From the NCBI GenBank assembly GCA_023418995.1, contig JAEZYP010000022.1:1-56855 (forward strand): 56,855 nt of DNA. Direction: 5' to 3'. Made by a program: the position numbers and the translations under genes. Position 1 is the stretch's first letter; each line of letters begins with the position of its first letter. Below, piece by piece: positions 15,891-24,505 of the stretch. This DNA comes from Bacillota bacterium. GTDB lineage: Bacteria; Bacillota; Clostridia; Oscillospirales; Acutalibacteraceae. The notes below the pieces were generated by a model that searched no databases, was not told where the DNA came from, and worked only from the letters and a program-made list of their open reading frames with translations.

Positions 15891-18008
15891 CTATTTAAGT
15901 AGGTCGGCGCTGCGAATCGGTTTATACGGTTTACTTTCATCCTGCTTTGCCAGTTGATCAACCGCCGTTTGAGCCAGCTTCCAGAATTCACTTTGGCAGT
16001 CGCAGGGAACCTTGCCGCGCTTGTCGATATGGCAGTAAGAGGTGTCGGGCTGCATGACTCTTGTATTGATATTATCGTTCAGCATACGGCTTAAAATATC
16101 AAACGCCCGTTGCTTCAGGCTCTCGTCCTCTATCGGGAATGCCAGCTCCACGCGGCGATCCAGGTTACGCTGCATCCAGTCCGCGCTGCCCATGTAAATC
16201 TTCGGATTTCCTGCATTTTCAAAGCGGAAGATGCGGCTGTGTTCCAATTGCCGTCCCACTATGCTATTGACCGTTATGTTTTCGCTGATTTCCGGCAAAC
16301 CCGGAATCAGGCTGCAAATTCCGCGCACAATCAGCCTTACCTTCACATTGGCGCGCGAGGCCTTGTATAGAAGATCGATCATTTCCGGGTCGACCAGGGA
16401 ATTGACCTTTGCCGTAATGCCGCTGGGCAGAGCAAGCTTTGCATTTTCGATTTCCTTCTCAATCATCCACGTAAAAAAGCTTCTCATGCCGTGCGGCGCG
16501 ACAATGATGCGGTTGTATTCCGGTGGCCGTGAATATCCGGTTAAAACGTTGAAAAGGGAGGAGGCGTCCGTTCCGTAAGGCTCCTTGCAGGTGAATAATC
16601 CGATATCGGTATAAATTTTTGCGGTGGAATCGTTATAATTACCGGTTCCCATATGCAGATAGCGGCGGATGCCGTCTTCATCCCGCCGAACAATCAGCAG
16701 AATTTTGCAGTGCGTTTTCAGCCCGGCAAGTCCGTAAATAACATGACAGCCCGCTTCCTCCAGCTTTTTTGCCCAGAGAATATTGTTCTCCTCATCAAAG
16801 CGTGCTTTCAGCTCTACAAGAACCGTAACCTGTTTGCCGTTTTCTGCGGCCTTGATTAATGCAGCAATAATGGGAGAATGACCGCTCACCCGGTAAAGGG
16901 TCTGCTTGATAGCAAGAACATTTTCATCCTCCGCGGCCTGACGAACAAATTGAACCACGGTGTCGAAGCTTTCGTAGGGGTGATGAACCATCCGGTCCTT
17001 TTCGCGGATTGCCTCAAAAATATCAGTGTAGCCCCAAAAATCCGCAGGCGGATACACCGGAGTCAGCGGCTGGAAGCAAAGCTCCTTAAACGCGGGCAGC
17101 GAGGCGAATTTTGAGAGGAAGGTCAAGTCAAGCGGACCCGGCTCCTCATATACCTCTTCGTTATTGATGTCCAGCATATCGAGCAGAAACTCGCGGGTCT
17201 CCGGGTCGCATTTCTGTAACAGCTCAAGCCGAACCGGCTTGCCGCGCCTTCTCTTCTTAATGGATTTTTGAATTTCTATCAGCAGATCCTCCGACTCCTC
17301 GTCGATTTCGAGGTCGGCGCTCCGCGTCATGCGGAACGGGCACGCGGTGCGAATATCACTGCGCTCAAACAGCTCGTCCAGCTTATAAATGATAACGTCC
17401 TCCAGTAGAACAAAAGCTTGACCATCCTTACCAGGAACCTGCAAAAAGCGCGAAAGAATAGAAGGAACCTGCACGACGGCAAAATACGAATCCTCGTTTC
17501 CCTCCAGTCGCACCGCGATATTCAGGCTTTTATTCGCGAGCAGCGGAAAGGGTCGGCTCCGGTCGACCGCAAGCGGTGTCAGAACGGGGAACAGAACCTT
17601 ATCAAAATAGTCGGAGATATACTGTCGCTGTTCCGCGTTCATTTCACCGGGGGTAAGAAAAAGGATATTGTTTTTCTTTAATACTGGTAAAATGGAGCGG
17701 TGCAGGCAGGAATACTGCCGTTCTGTAAAAATGCGGATTTTTTCCGTAAGCAAAGGAAGAAGCTTTGCGGGGGTAAGACCGGAAGGGTCCTCACCCTCAT
17801 AATTGGAATTAATCTGCGCCTTTACGCCCGAGACGCGAACCATAAAGAATTCATCTAGATTGGATGAGGTGATGGAGAGAAATCGCACCCGCTCCATAAT
17901 GGGGTTTTCTTTTTCCAGAGCTTCCTCTAAAACGCGGGCGTTAAAATCCATCCAGCTCAATTCCCGGTTAATATAGGGGAATTTAGGTTTAGTGGTTTTT
18001 ACACTCAT
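15891..18008 (-). CDS. ppk1: polyphosphate kinase 1
   Basis: 705 residues, full length. PPK1 makes inorganic polyphosphate from ATP and works in reverse. Family segments are clear: the N-terminal YINRELSWMDFNARVLEEA, LSITSSNLDEFFMVRVSG, the middle ARFDEENNILWAKKLEEAG, and HMGTGNYNDSTAKIYTDIGLFT with the autophosphorylated-histidine region. RLIVRGICSLIPGLPEISENI and QLEHSRIFRF hold the second catalytic histidine. It lies between ppx (39 bases upstream) and pfkA (67 bases downstream), so synthesis and breakdown of polyphosphate share a transcript. No defects seen. Confidence 0.97.
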   Translation of the reverse strand: MSVKTTKPKFPYINRELSWMDFNARVLEEALEKENPIMERVRFLSITSSNLDEFFMVRVSGVKAQINSNYEGEDPSGLTPAKLLPLLTEKIRIFTERQYSCLHRSILPVLKKNNILFLTPGEMNAEQRQYISDYFDKVLFPVLTPLAVDRSRPFPLLANKSLNIAVRLEGNEDSYFAVVQVPSILSRFLQVPGKDGQAFVLLEDVIIYKLDELFERSDIRTACPFRMTRSADLEIDEESEDLLIEIQKSIKKRRRGKPVRLELLQKCDPETREFLLDMLDINNEEVYEEPGPLDLTFLSKFASLPAFKELCFQPLTPVYPPADFWGYTDIFEAIREKDRMVHHPYESFDTVVQFVRQAAEDENVLAIKQTLYRVSGHSPIIAALIKAAENGKQVTVLVELKARFDEENNILWAKKLEEAGCHVIYGLAGLKTHCKILLIVRRDEDGIRRYLHMGTGNYNDSTAKIYTDIGLFTCKEPYGTDASSLFNVLTGYSRPPEYNRIIVAPHGMRSFFTWMIEKEIENAKLALPSGITAKVNSLVDPEMIDLLYKASRANVKVRLIVRGICSLIPGLPEISENITVNSIVGRQLEHSRIFRFENAGNPKIYMGSADWMQRNLDRRVELAFPIEDESLKQRAFDILSRMLNDNINTRVMQPDTSYCHIDKRGKVPCDCQSEFWKLAQTAVDQLAKQDESKPYKPIRSADLLK

Positions 18009-18047
18009 GATTTACACGCAGCCTTTATCAATTTTATCGGTTTTTGT

Positions 18048-19601
18048 TCAGATTAAAAGAGATTTTACGGTCAGGATCGGGTTGTACCCAAATACTTCCT
18101 TAAAAAACAGGGAGCACTGGTCAAACGCCCATCGTTCCAGATATACATTGCTGCCACTTTGCGCCATGATCAGCAGCTTGTCGTTTTCCAGCTTCACTTT
18201 GATATCCTTGAACTTCTGCTTCTGCGATTTGTCAAGCGCGTTTGCCAGACGGAAAATTGCGACGAGCTTGGATACGATGAGCCGGTTTTTATCGTTTAAA
18301 GAAATCAGCTCTACATCGTCAAAATTGGGCACATCATATTCATTATAGCGCGAAATATAAGCGATTATCAGCATTTCCTCGTCAGTCAGACCGTAAATAT
18401 CGATATTCTTGATGAGATCAAAGGAACTGAGAAGGTGCTGCTTCGCCGTGACATAATGACCGCATTCGTGAAGAATCGCCGCCAATTCCAGCAACAGGCG
18501 CTTGCGATGGTCAAGACCGTGCGCTCCCTTCATCTTGTCAAAAATCCGGCAGGCACATTTGCGGATGTTATCTGAATGCTTCTGGTTACAGTGGTAGGTC
18601 AGAGCAATCGCCTGCGCGCAGGAAATTGCGTTGACGCGTACATGTTCAAAGTATTCATCCTTGCTTTTTGGGATAAGCATCTGGCGCATCAGCGCGTCCC
18701 AAAGCTCCACCTTGGGCGAGATAATAACGTCGGAGGTAGTAAATTTGAAAAGACGGATGTAAATAGAAAGCGCGGAATACAACAGCTCTGCGGCTTCCTC
18801 GTTAATTCCGTACTGCATACGGATTTTTTCCTGAGACATGGAGCGCACCTGACGAAAAAGCTCCGAAACCATCTTAACGGGGATGATATAGTTGCCGTTC
18901 ACCGGTTCCACAGCGCAGATTTTCGCGATCAGCTGTATTTCATTCCCGGTCAGTACCAGATTGCTTACGTTCCCGTTATGAAACGGGATGGAGATATGAC
19001 CGATCATCGTGTCCAGATATTCTTCCACGACCGTCGAAAAATCTTCGGTAAGATTTTGAATACTCCCGAGCATATCATGTAGCTTGAGTGCGCCCATCGG
19101 AATGTTTTGAGAAAAAATCATGCAGTTTCCGTCATAGACCGAAAAGCCGATGGTTCCCGCTCCTATGTAGGAGATCAGCGCATTCTGCCCCTTTTTATCT
19201 TCCGTGTTTTTCAGGGAATCCAAAATTTCGGAGTAGATCAGAGTTTTTTCCTGGTCATCCTCAAGCACCTGCACTGTCATGTCATTCTGAATTTTCAGCT
19301 GGTCTACTACATAGGAACGGTTTTTCGCTTCGCGCAGCGCGGTGGTGGCGACAACCTTGCACTGCCCCACACCGTATTCCGCCATGACCTGGCTGTATCC
19401 GTGCAGAATGCTGGAAAGCTCGCGCAGGCTTTCAAAGCTGATCTTTCCGTCCGCAAAGACCTCGTGCCCAAGGCTCAGGGGATACTCCAACCGGTCAATC
19501 TCCGTCATCTCGCCCCGTTTCAGCTGAGAAATTCTCATTTTCAGCATATTGGAACCAATATCGACTACAGCCGCAATTTTTGTGTTTTTTTTCCTTGTCA
19601 T
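18048..19601 (-). CDS. ppx: exopolyphosphatase/guanosine pentaphosphatase (Ppx/GppA family) with C-terminal HD-like domain
   Basis: 517 residues. The N-terminal half is an ASKHA ATPase-fold: VVDIGSNMLKMRI (phosphate 1), VVATTALREAKN, and SYIGAGTIGFSVY, where the usual D-x-GGGS is replaced by YIGAGT, a weak version of the phosphate 2 loop. The C-terminal half from about residue 330 is an HD-like helical domain, but its HD pair reads LHECGHY, so the aspartate is Glu. It probably removes terminal phosphates from polyphosphate or pppGpp; the changed loop leaves room for reduced or regulatory activity. It is the first gene of the ppx-ppk1-pfkA unit, with a good promoter at 19640-19668. Confidence 0.88.
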   Translation of the reverse strand: MTRKKNTKIAAVVDIGSNMLKMRISQLKRGEMTEIDRLEYPLSLGHEVFADGKISFESLRELSSILHGYSQVMAEYGVGQCKVVATTALREAKNRSYVVDQLKIQNDMTVQVLEDDQEKTLIYSEILDSLKNTEDKKGQNALISYIGAGTIGFSVYDGNCMIFSQNIPMGALKLHDMLGSIQNLTEDFSTVVEEYLDTMIGHISIPFHNGNVSNLVLTGNEIQLIAKICAVEPVNGNYIIPVKMVSELFRQVRSMSQEKIRMQYGINEEAAELLYSALSIYIRLFKFTTSDVIISPKVELWDALMRQMLIPKSKDEYFEHVRVNAISCAQAIALTYHCNQKHSDNIRKCACRIFDKMKGAHGLDHRKRLLLELAAILHECGHYVTAKQHLLSSFDLIKNIDIYGLTDEEMLIIAYISRYNEYDVPNFDDVELISLNDKNRLIVSKLVAIFRLANALDKSQKQKFKDIKVKLENDKLLIMAQSGSNVYLERWAFDQCSLFFKEVFGYNPILTVKSLLI

Positions 19602-19639
19602 TTACAGAGCACCGCCTAAAAATTGGTCTTGTTTTGTTC

Positions 19640-19668
19640 ATTATACCAAGCCGTTATAATTTCATCAA
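19640..19668 (-). promoter_or_regulatory. sigma-A promoter of the ppx-ppk1-pfkA operon
   Basis: On the minus strand TTGATG (19663-19668), 17-base spacer, TATAAT (19640-19645), 39 bases upstream of the ppx start. Confidence 0.72.
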
Positions 19669-19751
19669 GATAATATTATGTTAAATATCATAAAAAACAT
19701 GTAGCGCGTTCCGCTTTTGGTTGGTTTAAAATATGTCTGGTCTTACCGGTT

Positions 19752-20285
19752 TCAGAGCTTAGAAAATATACTTTTTCGGTTTGCGTTCCATTCCGTTGAA
19801 CATAAGTCGAGCACCAATTCCTCAATTGCTGAAACGGTTGCTGCCAGGCAGACAAGATCAATCCAGTATTCGGACGGAAATATGGAATACAGAATGGGAA
19901 ACAGGAATAAAAGTAGCCCGGTGCCCTTGTTTGCGAGTGTGTGCAGCATTCCGGGTATTCTGTATTTTTTATAAACCACCACTAAAGCGGCAATCCGAAT
20001 GAAAGCGATCAACGCAATCCAAATCAGGATTTCCGTTTTTGGCTTTATTACAGGATACAGAATGATAATTAAAACAAAATCAAAGACCATATCGGCGGCG
20101 GAATCCAATTTTTCGCCTAATTTACTTGTCGTACCGGTTTTTCTTGCAAGATAGCCGTCCAGTATATCACTTATGCCAATGACGAGATAGATTAATAGAA
20201 AAGCCGGGCTTAAGGGTGTGGTCATAAATAACACAAACGAAAATGCGATTCTGGAAACAGAAATCATATTTGCCGCTGATCTCAC
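19752..20285 (-). CDS. CDP-alcohol phosphatidyltransferase family protein
   Basis: 177 residues with about five membrane helices. Residues 38-63 fit the family signature exactly: D-x2-DG-x2-AR-x8-G-x3-D-x3-D (begins DILDGYLARK, ends GEKLDSAAD). Such enzymes move a phosphatidyl or phosphoryl-alcohol group from CDP-diacylglycerol or a CDP-alcohol, most often making phosphatidylglycerophosphate. The acceptor cannot be told from this sequence. It starts with GTG at 20285 after GAGG, 56 bases downstream of csoR, so it may be read with the copper operon, or from an unseen promoter. Confidence 0.88.
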   Translation of the reverse strand: MRSAANMISVSRIAFSFVLFMTTPLSPAFLLIYLVIGISDILDGYLARKTGTTSKLGEKLDSAADMVFDFVLIIILYPVIKPKTEILIWIALIAFIRIAALVVVYKKYRIPGMLHTLANKGTGLLLFLFPILYSIFPSEYWIDLVCLAATVSAIEELVLDLCSTEWNANRKSIFSKL

Positions 20286-20341
20286 CGCATCACCTCAATT
20301 ACATCAAATATAGAAAATTCAGCCAATAAAGACAGAAAAAA

Positions 20342-20605
20342 TCATTTTGCAAGCTTATCCATCACCTGCATAATCTCTTCGATTTTATTGTGTGCGTCTT
20401 CCGTTGTAACGGCTTTTTCCACACAGCATTCCAAATGGGCATGAAGAACCTCTTGGTTGATTTTGCGTAGAATAGCCTGCGTCGCCATAAGCTGATTGGA
20501 AATATCAATACAGTACCGGTCATCCTCAACCATTTTGATTAGTCCGTCCATTTGTCCCCTTGCTGTTTTTAAAAGCCGCATGATTTTTGCTTTGTCTGCT
20601 TTCAT
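20342..20605 (-). CDS. csoR: CsoR-type copper-sensing repressor
   Basis: 87 residues from the ATG at 20605, which follows GGAGG. The frame is open upstream but lacks a ribosome site there. The protein is an all-helical DUF156 repressor. The Cu(I) ligands of CsoR (Cys, His, Cys) are all present: RYCIDI, then HAHLECC, in which the second His and second Cys have the four-residue spacing of CsoR His61/Cys65. This argues for copper rather than formaldehyde (FrmR) or persulfide (CstR) sensing. It is encoded just after the copper ATPase, and a CsoR-like operator overlaps the promoter of that gene, indicating autoregulated copper export. Confidence 0.9.
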   Translation of the reverse strand: MKADKAKIMRLLKTARGQMDGLIKMVEDDRYCIDISNQLMATQAILRKINQEVLHAHLECCVEKAVTTEDAHNKIEEIMQVMDKLAK

Positions 20606-20626
20606 TTTGGTTCCTCCGTAAATGTA

Positions 20627-20656
20627 CTTAGCTGGGTATAAGAATACCCAGCTAAG
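20627..20656. repeat. 30-base near-perfect palindrome between copA and csoR
   Basis: Thirteen-base perfect arms (20627-20639 and 20644-20656, CTTAGCTGGGTAT and its complement) flank AAGA. It lies 24 bases past the copA stop and 21 bases before the csoR start. No T tract follows on the minus strand, so it is not a classic terminator. It could be an RNA-processing or stability hairpin, or a protein site with GGGTAT/ATACCC half-sites. Confidence 0.7.
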
Positions 20657-20680
20657 GTTGTAATAAAACTGTAGCAAGCT

Positions 20681-20893
20681 CTATTGTTTTGAAATGGAAA
20701 CCGCTTCAAATCCAACTTCACTAAGCGCATCTTGAAAAAGCTTGTCGTCTACATCAGCGGTTAGAATTACGGTAGCCTGTTTCTTTTCCAAATCAACCTT
20801 TGCTTCGACTCCCGGAATGGCGTTGAGTGCCTTTTCTGCGCTGGCCTGACAGTGCGCGCAATGCATTCCCTCAATTTTAATGATCTTTTTCAT
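20681..20893 (-). CDS. copZ: CopZ-like copper chaperone module, possible internal translation start within copA
   Basis: The last 70 residues of the copA reading frame form a complete HMA domain: MKKIIKIEGMHCAHCQASA, then AIPGVEAKVDLEKKQATVIL. Its metal motif is M-x-C-x2-C. On the minus strand AAGGAG (20903-20908) stands nine bases before an in-frame ATG at 20893, the ideal arrangement for independent initiation. The copA C-terminal membrane segment ends only about 18 residues earlier. Either a separate copZ gene lost the stop codon of the gene before it, or the cell makes both a fused and a free chaperone from one frame. The free product is inferred, not shown. Confidence 0.5.
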   Translation of the reverse strand: MKKIIKIEGMHCAHCQASAEKALNAIPGVEAKVDLEKKQATVILTADVDDKLFQDALSEVGFEAVSISKQ

Positions 20894-23218
20894 GTTGTTA
20901 ATCTCCTTATCTATTTTGTGACTTACTGGTGTTTTAAAAAATTTCAGCCGCAGCGCATTTGTTACTACGCAAACAGAGCTTAAGCTCATCGCTGCCGCCG
21001 CGATCATAGGGCTTAGCTTCCAGCCGAGGGAGAAATAAAGTACGCCCGCGGCAAGCGGAATACCGATGCTGTTATAAAAGAATGCCCAGAAAAGGTTCTC
21101 CTTAATGTTCCGGATGGTTGCTTTACTGAGCCGGATCGCGGTGACGACATCCAGTAAGTCGTTTTTCATCAAAACAATATCAGCGGATTCAATCGCGATA
21201 TCCGTACCGGCTCCAATGGCGATTCCGACATCCGCCCGTGCGAGGGCGGGGGCGTCGTTGATTCCGTCGCCTACCATGGCGACTCTCCTGCCATTTTCCT
21301 GTAGGGCGCGGACTTCGCGCTCTTTGTCCTGCGGCAGAACGTCGGCTACCGTCCGACTGATATGGAGCTGTTTCCCGATTGCGTCGGCTGTTTTTTGATT
21401 ATCTCCGGTCAGCATCACAACGTCGATTCCCATTTCCCGCAGTTGCTCAATTGCTTCACGGCTGGTGGGCTTTACGGTGTCGGCAACCGCGATTAAACCC
21501 AGCAGCCTTTCGTCGTCCGCAATATACATCGGTGTTTTGCCTTCTCCGGCAAGTGCCTCGGAAGCTTCTCTAAGCGAATCAACCGCAATCTTCCTGTCGT
21601 TCATAAATACTTTGTTTCCAGCGATATACGGTTTTCCGTCTAAAACAGCGGCGGCGCCTTTTCCTGAAAAAGCCGTAAATTCGGTGGTGTCCTTTATTGT
21701 GATTCCGCGTTCCACCGCTTTTTCAACGATTGCCTGTGCCAGAGGGTGTTCGGATGGCTTTTCAATTGATGCCGCAATCTGGAGCAGCTGTGCTTCGGTT
21801 ATTCCGTTTGCGGTCACAATATCCGTTACCCTCGGCTTTCCCTCTGTTATCGTACCGGTTTTATCTAGGACGACGGTGCTCACGGTATGCGCGGTCTCCA
21901 AAGCCTCGGCGGATTTAATCAGTATCCCGTTCGACGCGCCTTTGCCGGTGCCGACCATGATTGCGACCGGTGTGGCAAGACCCAGCGCGCAGGGGCAGGA
22001 GATGACAAGCACTGCAATGCCGATGGACAGCGCGAACGCAAAGGATTGTCCCAACAAAAGCCATGTAACCGTGGCAATTATTGCGATTGTGATAACGATG
22101 GGGACAAATACGCCGCTGATCTGATCGGCGAGCTTTGCAATCGGTGCCTTGGAGGAACCGGCTTCCTCCACCAGACGGATAATCTGTGCAAGGGTCGTGT
22201 CGCTCCCGACCTTCTGTGCTTGAAAACGAAAGTATCCTGTTTTGTTAATTGTCGCGGAAATAACCTTATCTCCGGCCTGTTTTTCAACCGGAATGCTTTC
22301 TCCGGTCAGGGCCGACTGGTCAACGGCGGAGCTGCCTTCCACGATTATGCCGTCGACGGGAATGCTTTGCCCCGGTCTTACGGCGATCAGATCACCGGCG
22401 ACGATATCTTCCACCGGAATTTCAAGCTCCTGCCCGTCGCGGATTACGGTTGCCGTCTTAGGCGCTAGATTGATCAATTTGGAGATGGCTTCCGAGGTTT
22501 TTCCTTTTGACCGTGCTTCCAGAAACTTACCCAGTGTGATCAGCGTAAGGATGGTTCCGGCGGATTCAAAGTAGATATCCATCAAGAATTCTGTTACGGC
22601 GGGCAGATTGCCGTGTCCCATTTGGTAGCCTATTTGATAAATAATAAATAATCCGTATAGAATTGCCGAAGAGGAACCGATTGCAATCAGAGAATCCATG
22701 TTGGGGGATCTTTTTGCAAGGGTTTTGAATCCTGTCTGAAAGTATTTTCGGTTGACGGAAACGATTGGCAGGAGCAGGAGAAACTGGGTAAACGAAAATG
22801 CGATCGCATTTTCCGGTCCGTGGAATAGCTCCTTAATAAAATAAGGCACAGGAAGACCGAACCACACGTTCAGGTCGTGATGCATGGCAAGATACATCAG
22901 TGGAATCCAAAACAGGAAAGAGACAAACAAGCGCTGTTTCATTTCCTTCATTTGATCGCTCGCCGGGTTGGCAGGCTTGGCCGCCGCTGCTGTTGTATTC
23001 GCGCTCTGATTCATTGCGGAAGCCTGATACCCAGCGTTTACAACAGCAAGAATAATTTGATTGTCGTTTGCAACGCTGCTGTCATATTCAACCGTCATGC
23101 TGTTCGTCAGCAAATTTACGTTGACCGACTGCACTCCGTTCGTTTTTTTAACGCTCCGTTCCACGCTTGCAGAGCAGGCGGAACAGGTCATACCTGTTAC
23201 ATTAAACTTTTGTTTCAT
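20681..23218 (-). CDS. copA: P1B-type copper-exporting ATPase with N-terminal and C-terminal HMA domains
   Basis: 845 residues from the ATG at 23218. A GTG at 23227 is in frame, but it overlaps the AGAGG ribosome site that fits 23218. The protein pumps Cu(I) out across the membrane. An N-terminal heavy-metal domain has GMTCSACSASVE (residues about 8-19). The membrane metal site is CPC in VISCPCALGLATP, the phosphorylation site is VLDKTGTITEG, and VAMVGDGINDAPAL is the hinge motif. Unusually the chain continues after the last membrane helices into a second HMA domain of 70 residues with EGMHCAHCQASAEKAL, which looks like the free chaperone CopZ. Spacing of this module from an internal ribosome site suggests separate translation as well (see separate entry). 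Confidence 0.95.
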   Translation of the reverse strand: MKQKFNVTGMTCSACSASVERSVKKTNGVQSVNVNLLTNSMTVEYDSSVANDNQIILAVVNAGYQASAMNQSANTTAAAAKPANPASDQMKEMKQRLFVSFLFWIPLMYLAMHHDLNVWFGLPVPYFIKELFHGPENAIAFSFTQFLLLLPIVSVNRKYFQTGFKTLAKRSPNMDSLIAIGSSSAILYGLFIIYQIGYQMGHGNLPAVTEFLMDIYFESAGTILTLITLGKFLEARSKGKTSEAISKLINLAPKTATVIRDGQELEIPVEDIVAGDLIAVRPGQSIPVDGIIVEGSSAVDQSALTGESIPVEKQAGDKVISATINKTGYFRFQAQKVGSDTTLAQIIRLVEEAGSSKAPIAKLADQISGVFVPIVITIAIIATVTWLLLGQSFAFALSIGIAVLVISCPCALGLATPVAIMVGTGKGASNGILIKSAEALETAHTVSTVVLDKTGTITEGKPRVTDIVTANGITEAQLLQIAASIEKPSEHPLAQAIVEKAVERGITIKDTTEFTAFSGKGAAAVLDGKPYIAGNKVFMNDRKIAVDSLREASEALAGEGKTPMYIADDERLLGLIAVADTVKPTSREAIEQLREMGIDVVMLTGDNQKTADAIGKQLHISRTVADVLPQDKEREVRALQENGRRVAMVGDGINDAPALARADVGIAIGAGTDIAIESADIVLMKNDLLDVVTAIRLSKATIRNIKENLFWAFFYNSIGIPLAAGVLYFSLGWKLSPMIAAAAMSLSSVCVVTNALRLKFFKTPVSHKIDKEINNMKKIIKIEGMHCAHCQASAEKALNAIPGVEAKVDLEKKQATVILTADVDDKLFQDALSEVGFEAVSISKQ

Positions 23219-23240
23219 TTCTGTCACCTCTCTAATTACC

Positions 23241-23258
23241 TACACCCGGGTGGGGGTA
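23241..23258. promoter_or_regulatory. CsoR-type operator upstream of copA
   Basis: TACACCC and GGGGGTA half-sites flank GGGT. This G/C-run dyad bounded by TA matches the known CsoR operator style. It starts just downstream of the -10 box of the copA promoter, so bound CsoR would block transcription start. Confidence 0.7.
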
Positions 23259-23265
23259 TATACAA

Positions 23266-23294
23266 AGAATAAACTAATTTGCCGGATTTGTCAA
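23266..23294 (-). promoter_or_regulatory. sigma-A promoter of copA-csoR
   Basis: Minus strand: TTGACA (23289-23294), 17-base spacer, TATTCT (23266-23271). The operator at 23241-23258 covers the expected start site. Upstream, 23295-23475 holds no gene or other clear feature. Confidence 0.8.
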
Positions 23295-23475
23295 TCGATT
23301 TAATAAGACATGTGGAGCCGCTCGAAATTATCTTAGCAAAACAGTTTTTTATTTCATAGAGTAACAGCATCAATATTTTTGGCTTTATTTCTACTTATAA
23401 TTACCGGATATCCCATATAAATAAGTCACAGCTCATGAAAAATGATATAGCTTGACTATAAAATAATTCGATAAG

Positions 23476-23511
23476 AAAAGCGACAATGGAATTTTCACCA
23501 TTGCCGCTTTT
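23476..23511. terminator. intrinsic terminator downstream of the alpha/beta hydrolase
   Basis: AAAAGCG pairs with CGCTTTT around an A/C mismatch, and CAATGG pairs with CCATTG, with an eight-base loop. T-rich flanks on both strands allow either direction. It lies 79 bases after the hydrolase stop (minus strand). Confidence 0.7.
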
Positions 23512-23589
23512 TTCTGCCGTTGGAAACTTCCGCCTGTTTTGCGGACACGGGAACAGCATAAATAGAATCGATACCAGAGAATTATAGGG

Positions 23590-24411
23590 TCAAGCCTGTG
23601 TTTTCGTAAATTCCACCAGTTCCTGGTTGAACTTCTCCCGCTGGTCATAAAACAGAAAATGTCCGCAGTCCTTAAATGGTACAAGCCTGGCGTTTTTGAT
23701 ACTGCTCTTCTGCGCGGTCGCCAACGGGAACAGGCATACCTGATCGTTAAGCCCATGAAGAATCAGAGTCGGTACGCTGATTGTTTTGAGGTCGTTGAAC
23801 AACCCTTCTTCATTCAGCCAGGTGTTTGCAATCGCCGCTGTGGACCAGTTTGCGGCCTGCAGTCCAAGCTGAAAAATCCAGTCAGACAACGGTGCGCTGA
23901 CACGGTGGTAAAAAATCTTTTTGCCAAAATCCCTTAGCATACTGGGGCGGTCCTTATAAGTACCCTGAATGATATCCAACACAGCCTGCTTCGGCAGCCC
24001 GTAGGGGAAATACGGCCGCTGGATCAGGCTGGGTGCGGCGGCGGCGAACAGGGCGAGCTTCGATACGCCGTAGCCGTTGTGCCGTGCCATGTAACGGACG
24101 CAGATCGCCCCACCGGTCGAGTGCCCGCCAAGCGTGATGTTCTGCAACTGAAACGCGTCGATTACGGTCCGAAGGTCATCCGCCAGGCGGTCGTAATCAT
24201 AGCCGCTCCAAGGTTTGTCTGATAAGCCGAAACCTCTGCAATCGATTCCGATGCAACGATAGCCAAGCTTTGGAAGCTGATCAAACTGATATTCAAACAG
24301 ATTGTGATTCCCCGGCCAGCCGTGTACGAACAGGATGGTTTTGTCTCCCGTTGGGTTTAGATCCTCAACATAAAGATTAACGCCGGGTTCCACATTCACA
24401 TAATATCCCAT
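23590..24411 (-). CDS. alpha/beta-hydrolase fold protein
   Basis: 273 residues from the ATG at 24411 (MGYYVNVEPG); the upstream open frame lacks a ribosome site, while a GGGGG run precedes this ATG by nine bases. The oxyanion region is FVHGWPGNHNLF, the nucleophile elbow is GGHSTGG (Ser about residue 98), the acid is probably Asp in GLNDQVCLFP, and the base is His in DCGHFLFYDQ. The family includes esterases, haloperoxidase-like and epoxide or haloalkane hydrolases. The nucleophile is serine, so an esterase-like activity is more likely than dehalogenation. Its substrate is unknown. It follows the MoxR gene by 94 bases and could be read with it. Confidence 0.85.
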   Translation of the reverse strand: MGYYVNVEPGVNLYVEDLNPTGDKTILFVHGWPGNHNLFEYQFDQLPKLGYRCIGIDCRGFGLSDKPWSGYDYDRLADDLRTVIDAFQLQNITLGGHSTGGAICVRYMARHNGYGVSKLALFAAAAPSLIQRPYFPYGLPKQAVLDIIQGTYKDRPSMLRDFGKKIFYHRVSAPLSDWIFQLGLQAANWSTAAIANTWLNEEGLFNDLKTISVPTLILHGLNDQVCLFPLATAQKSSIKNARLVPFKDCGHFLFYDQREKFNQELVEFTKTQA

Positions 24412-24505
24412 GCAAATACCCCCATAAACATTTTTTATAAATAGAATATTCATCGGGAATAAAATGTGTGAGGAGTACGCAATTTGGGAATGCTTTTCTT
24501 TGAAG

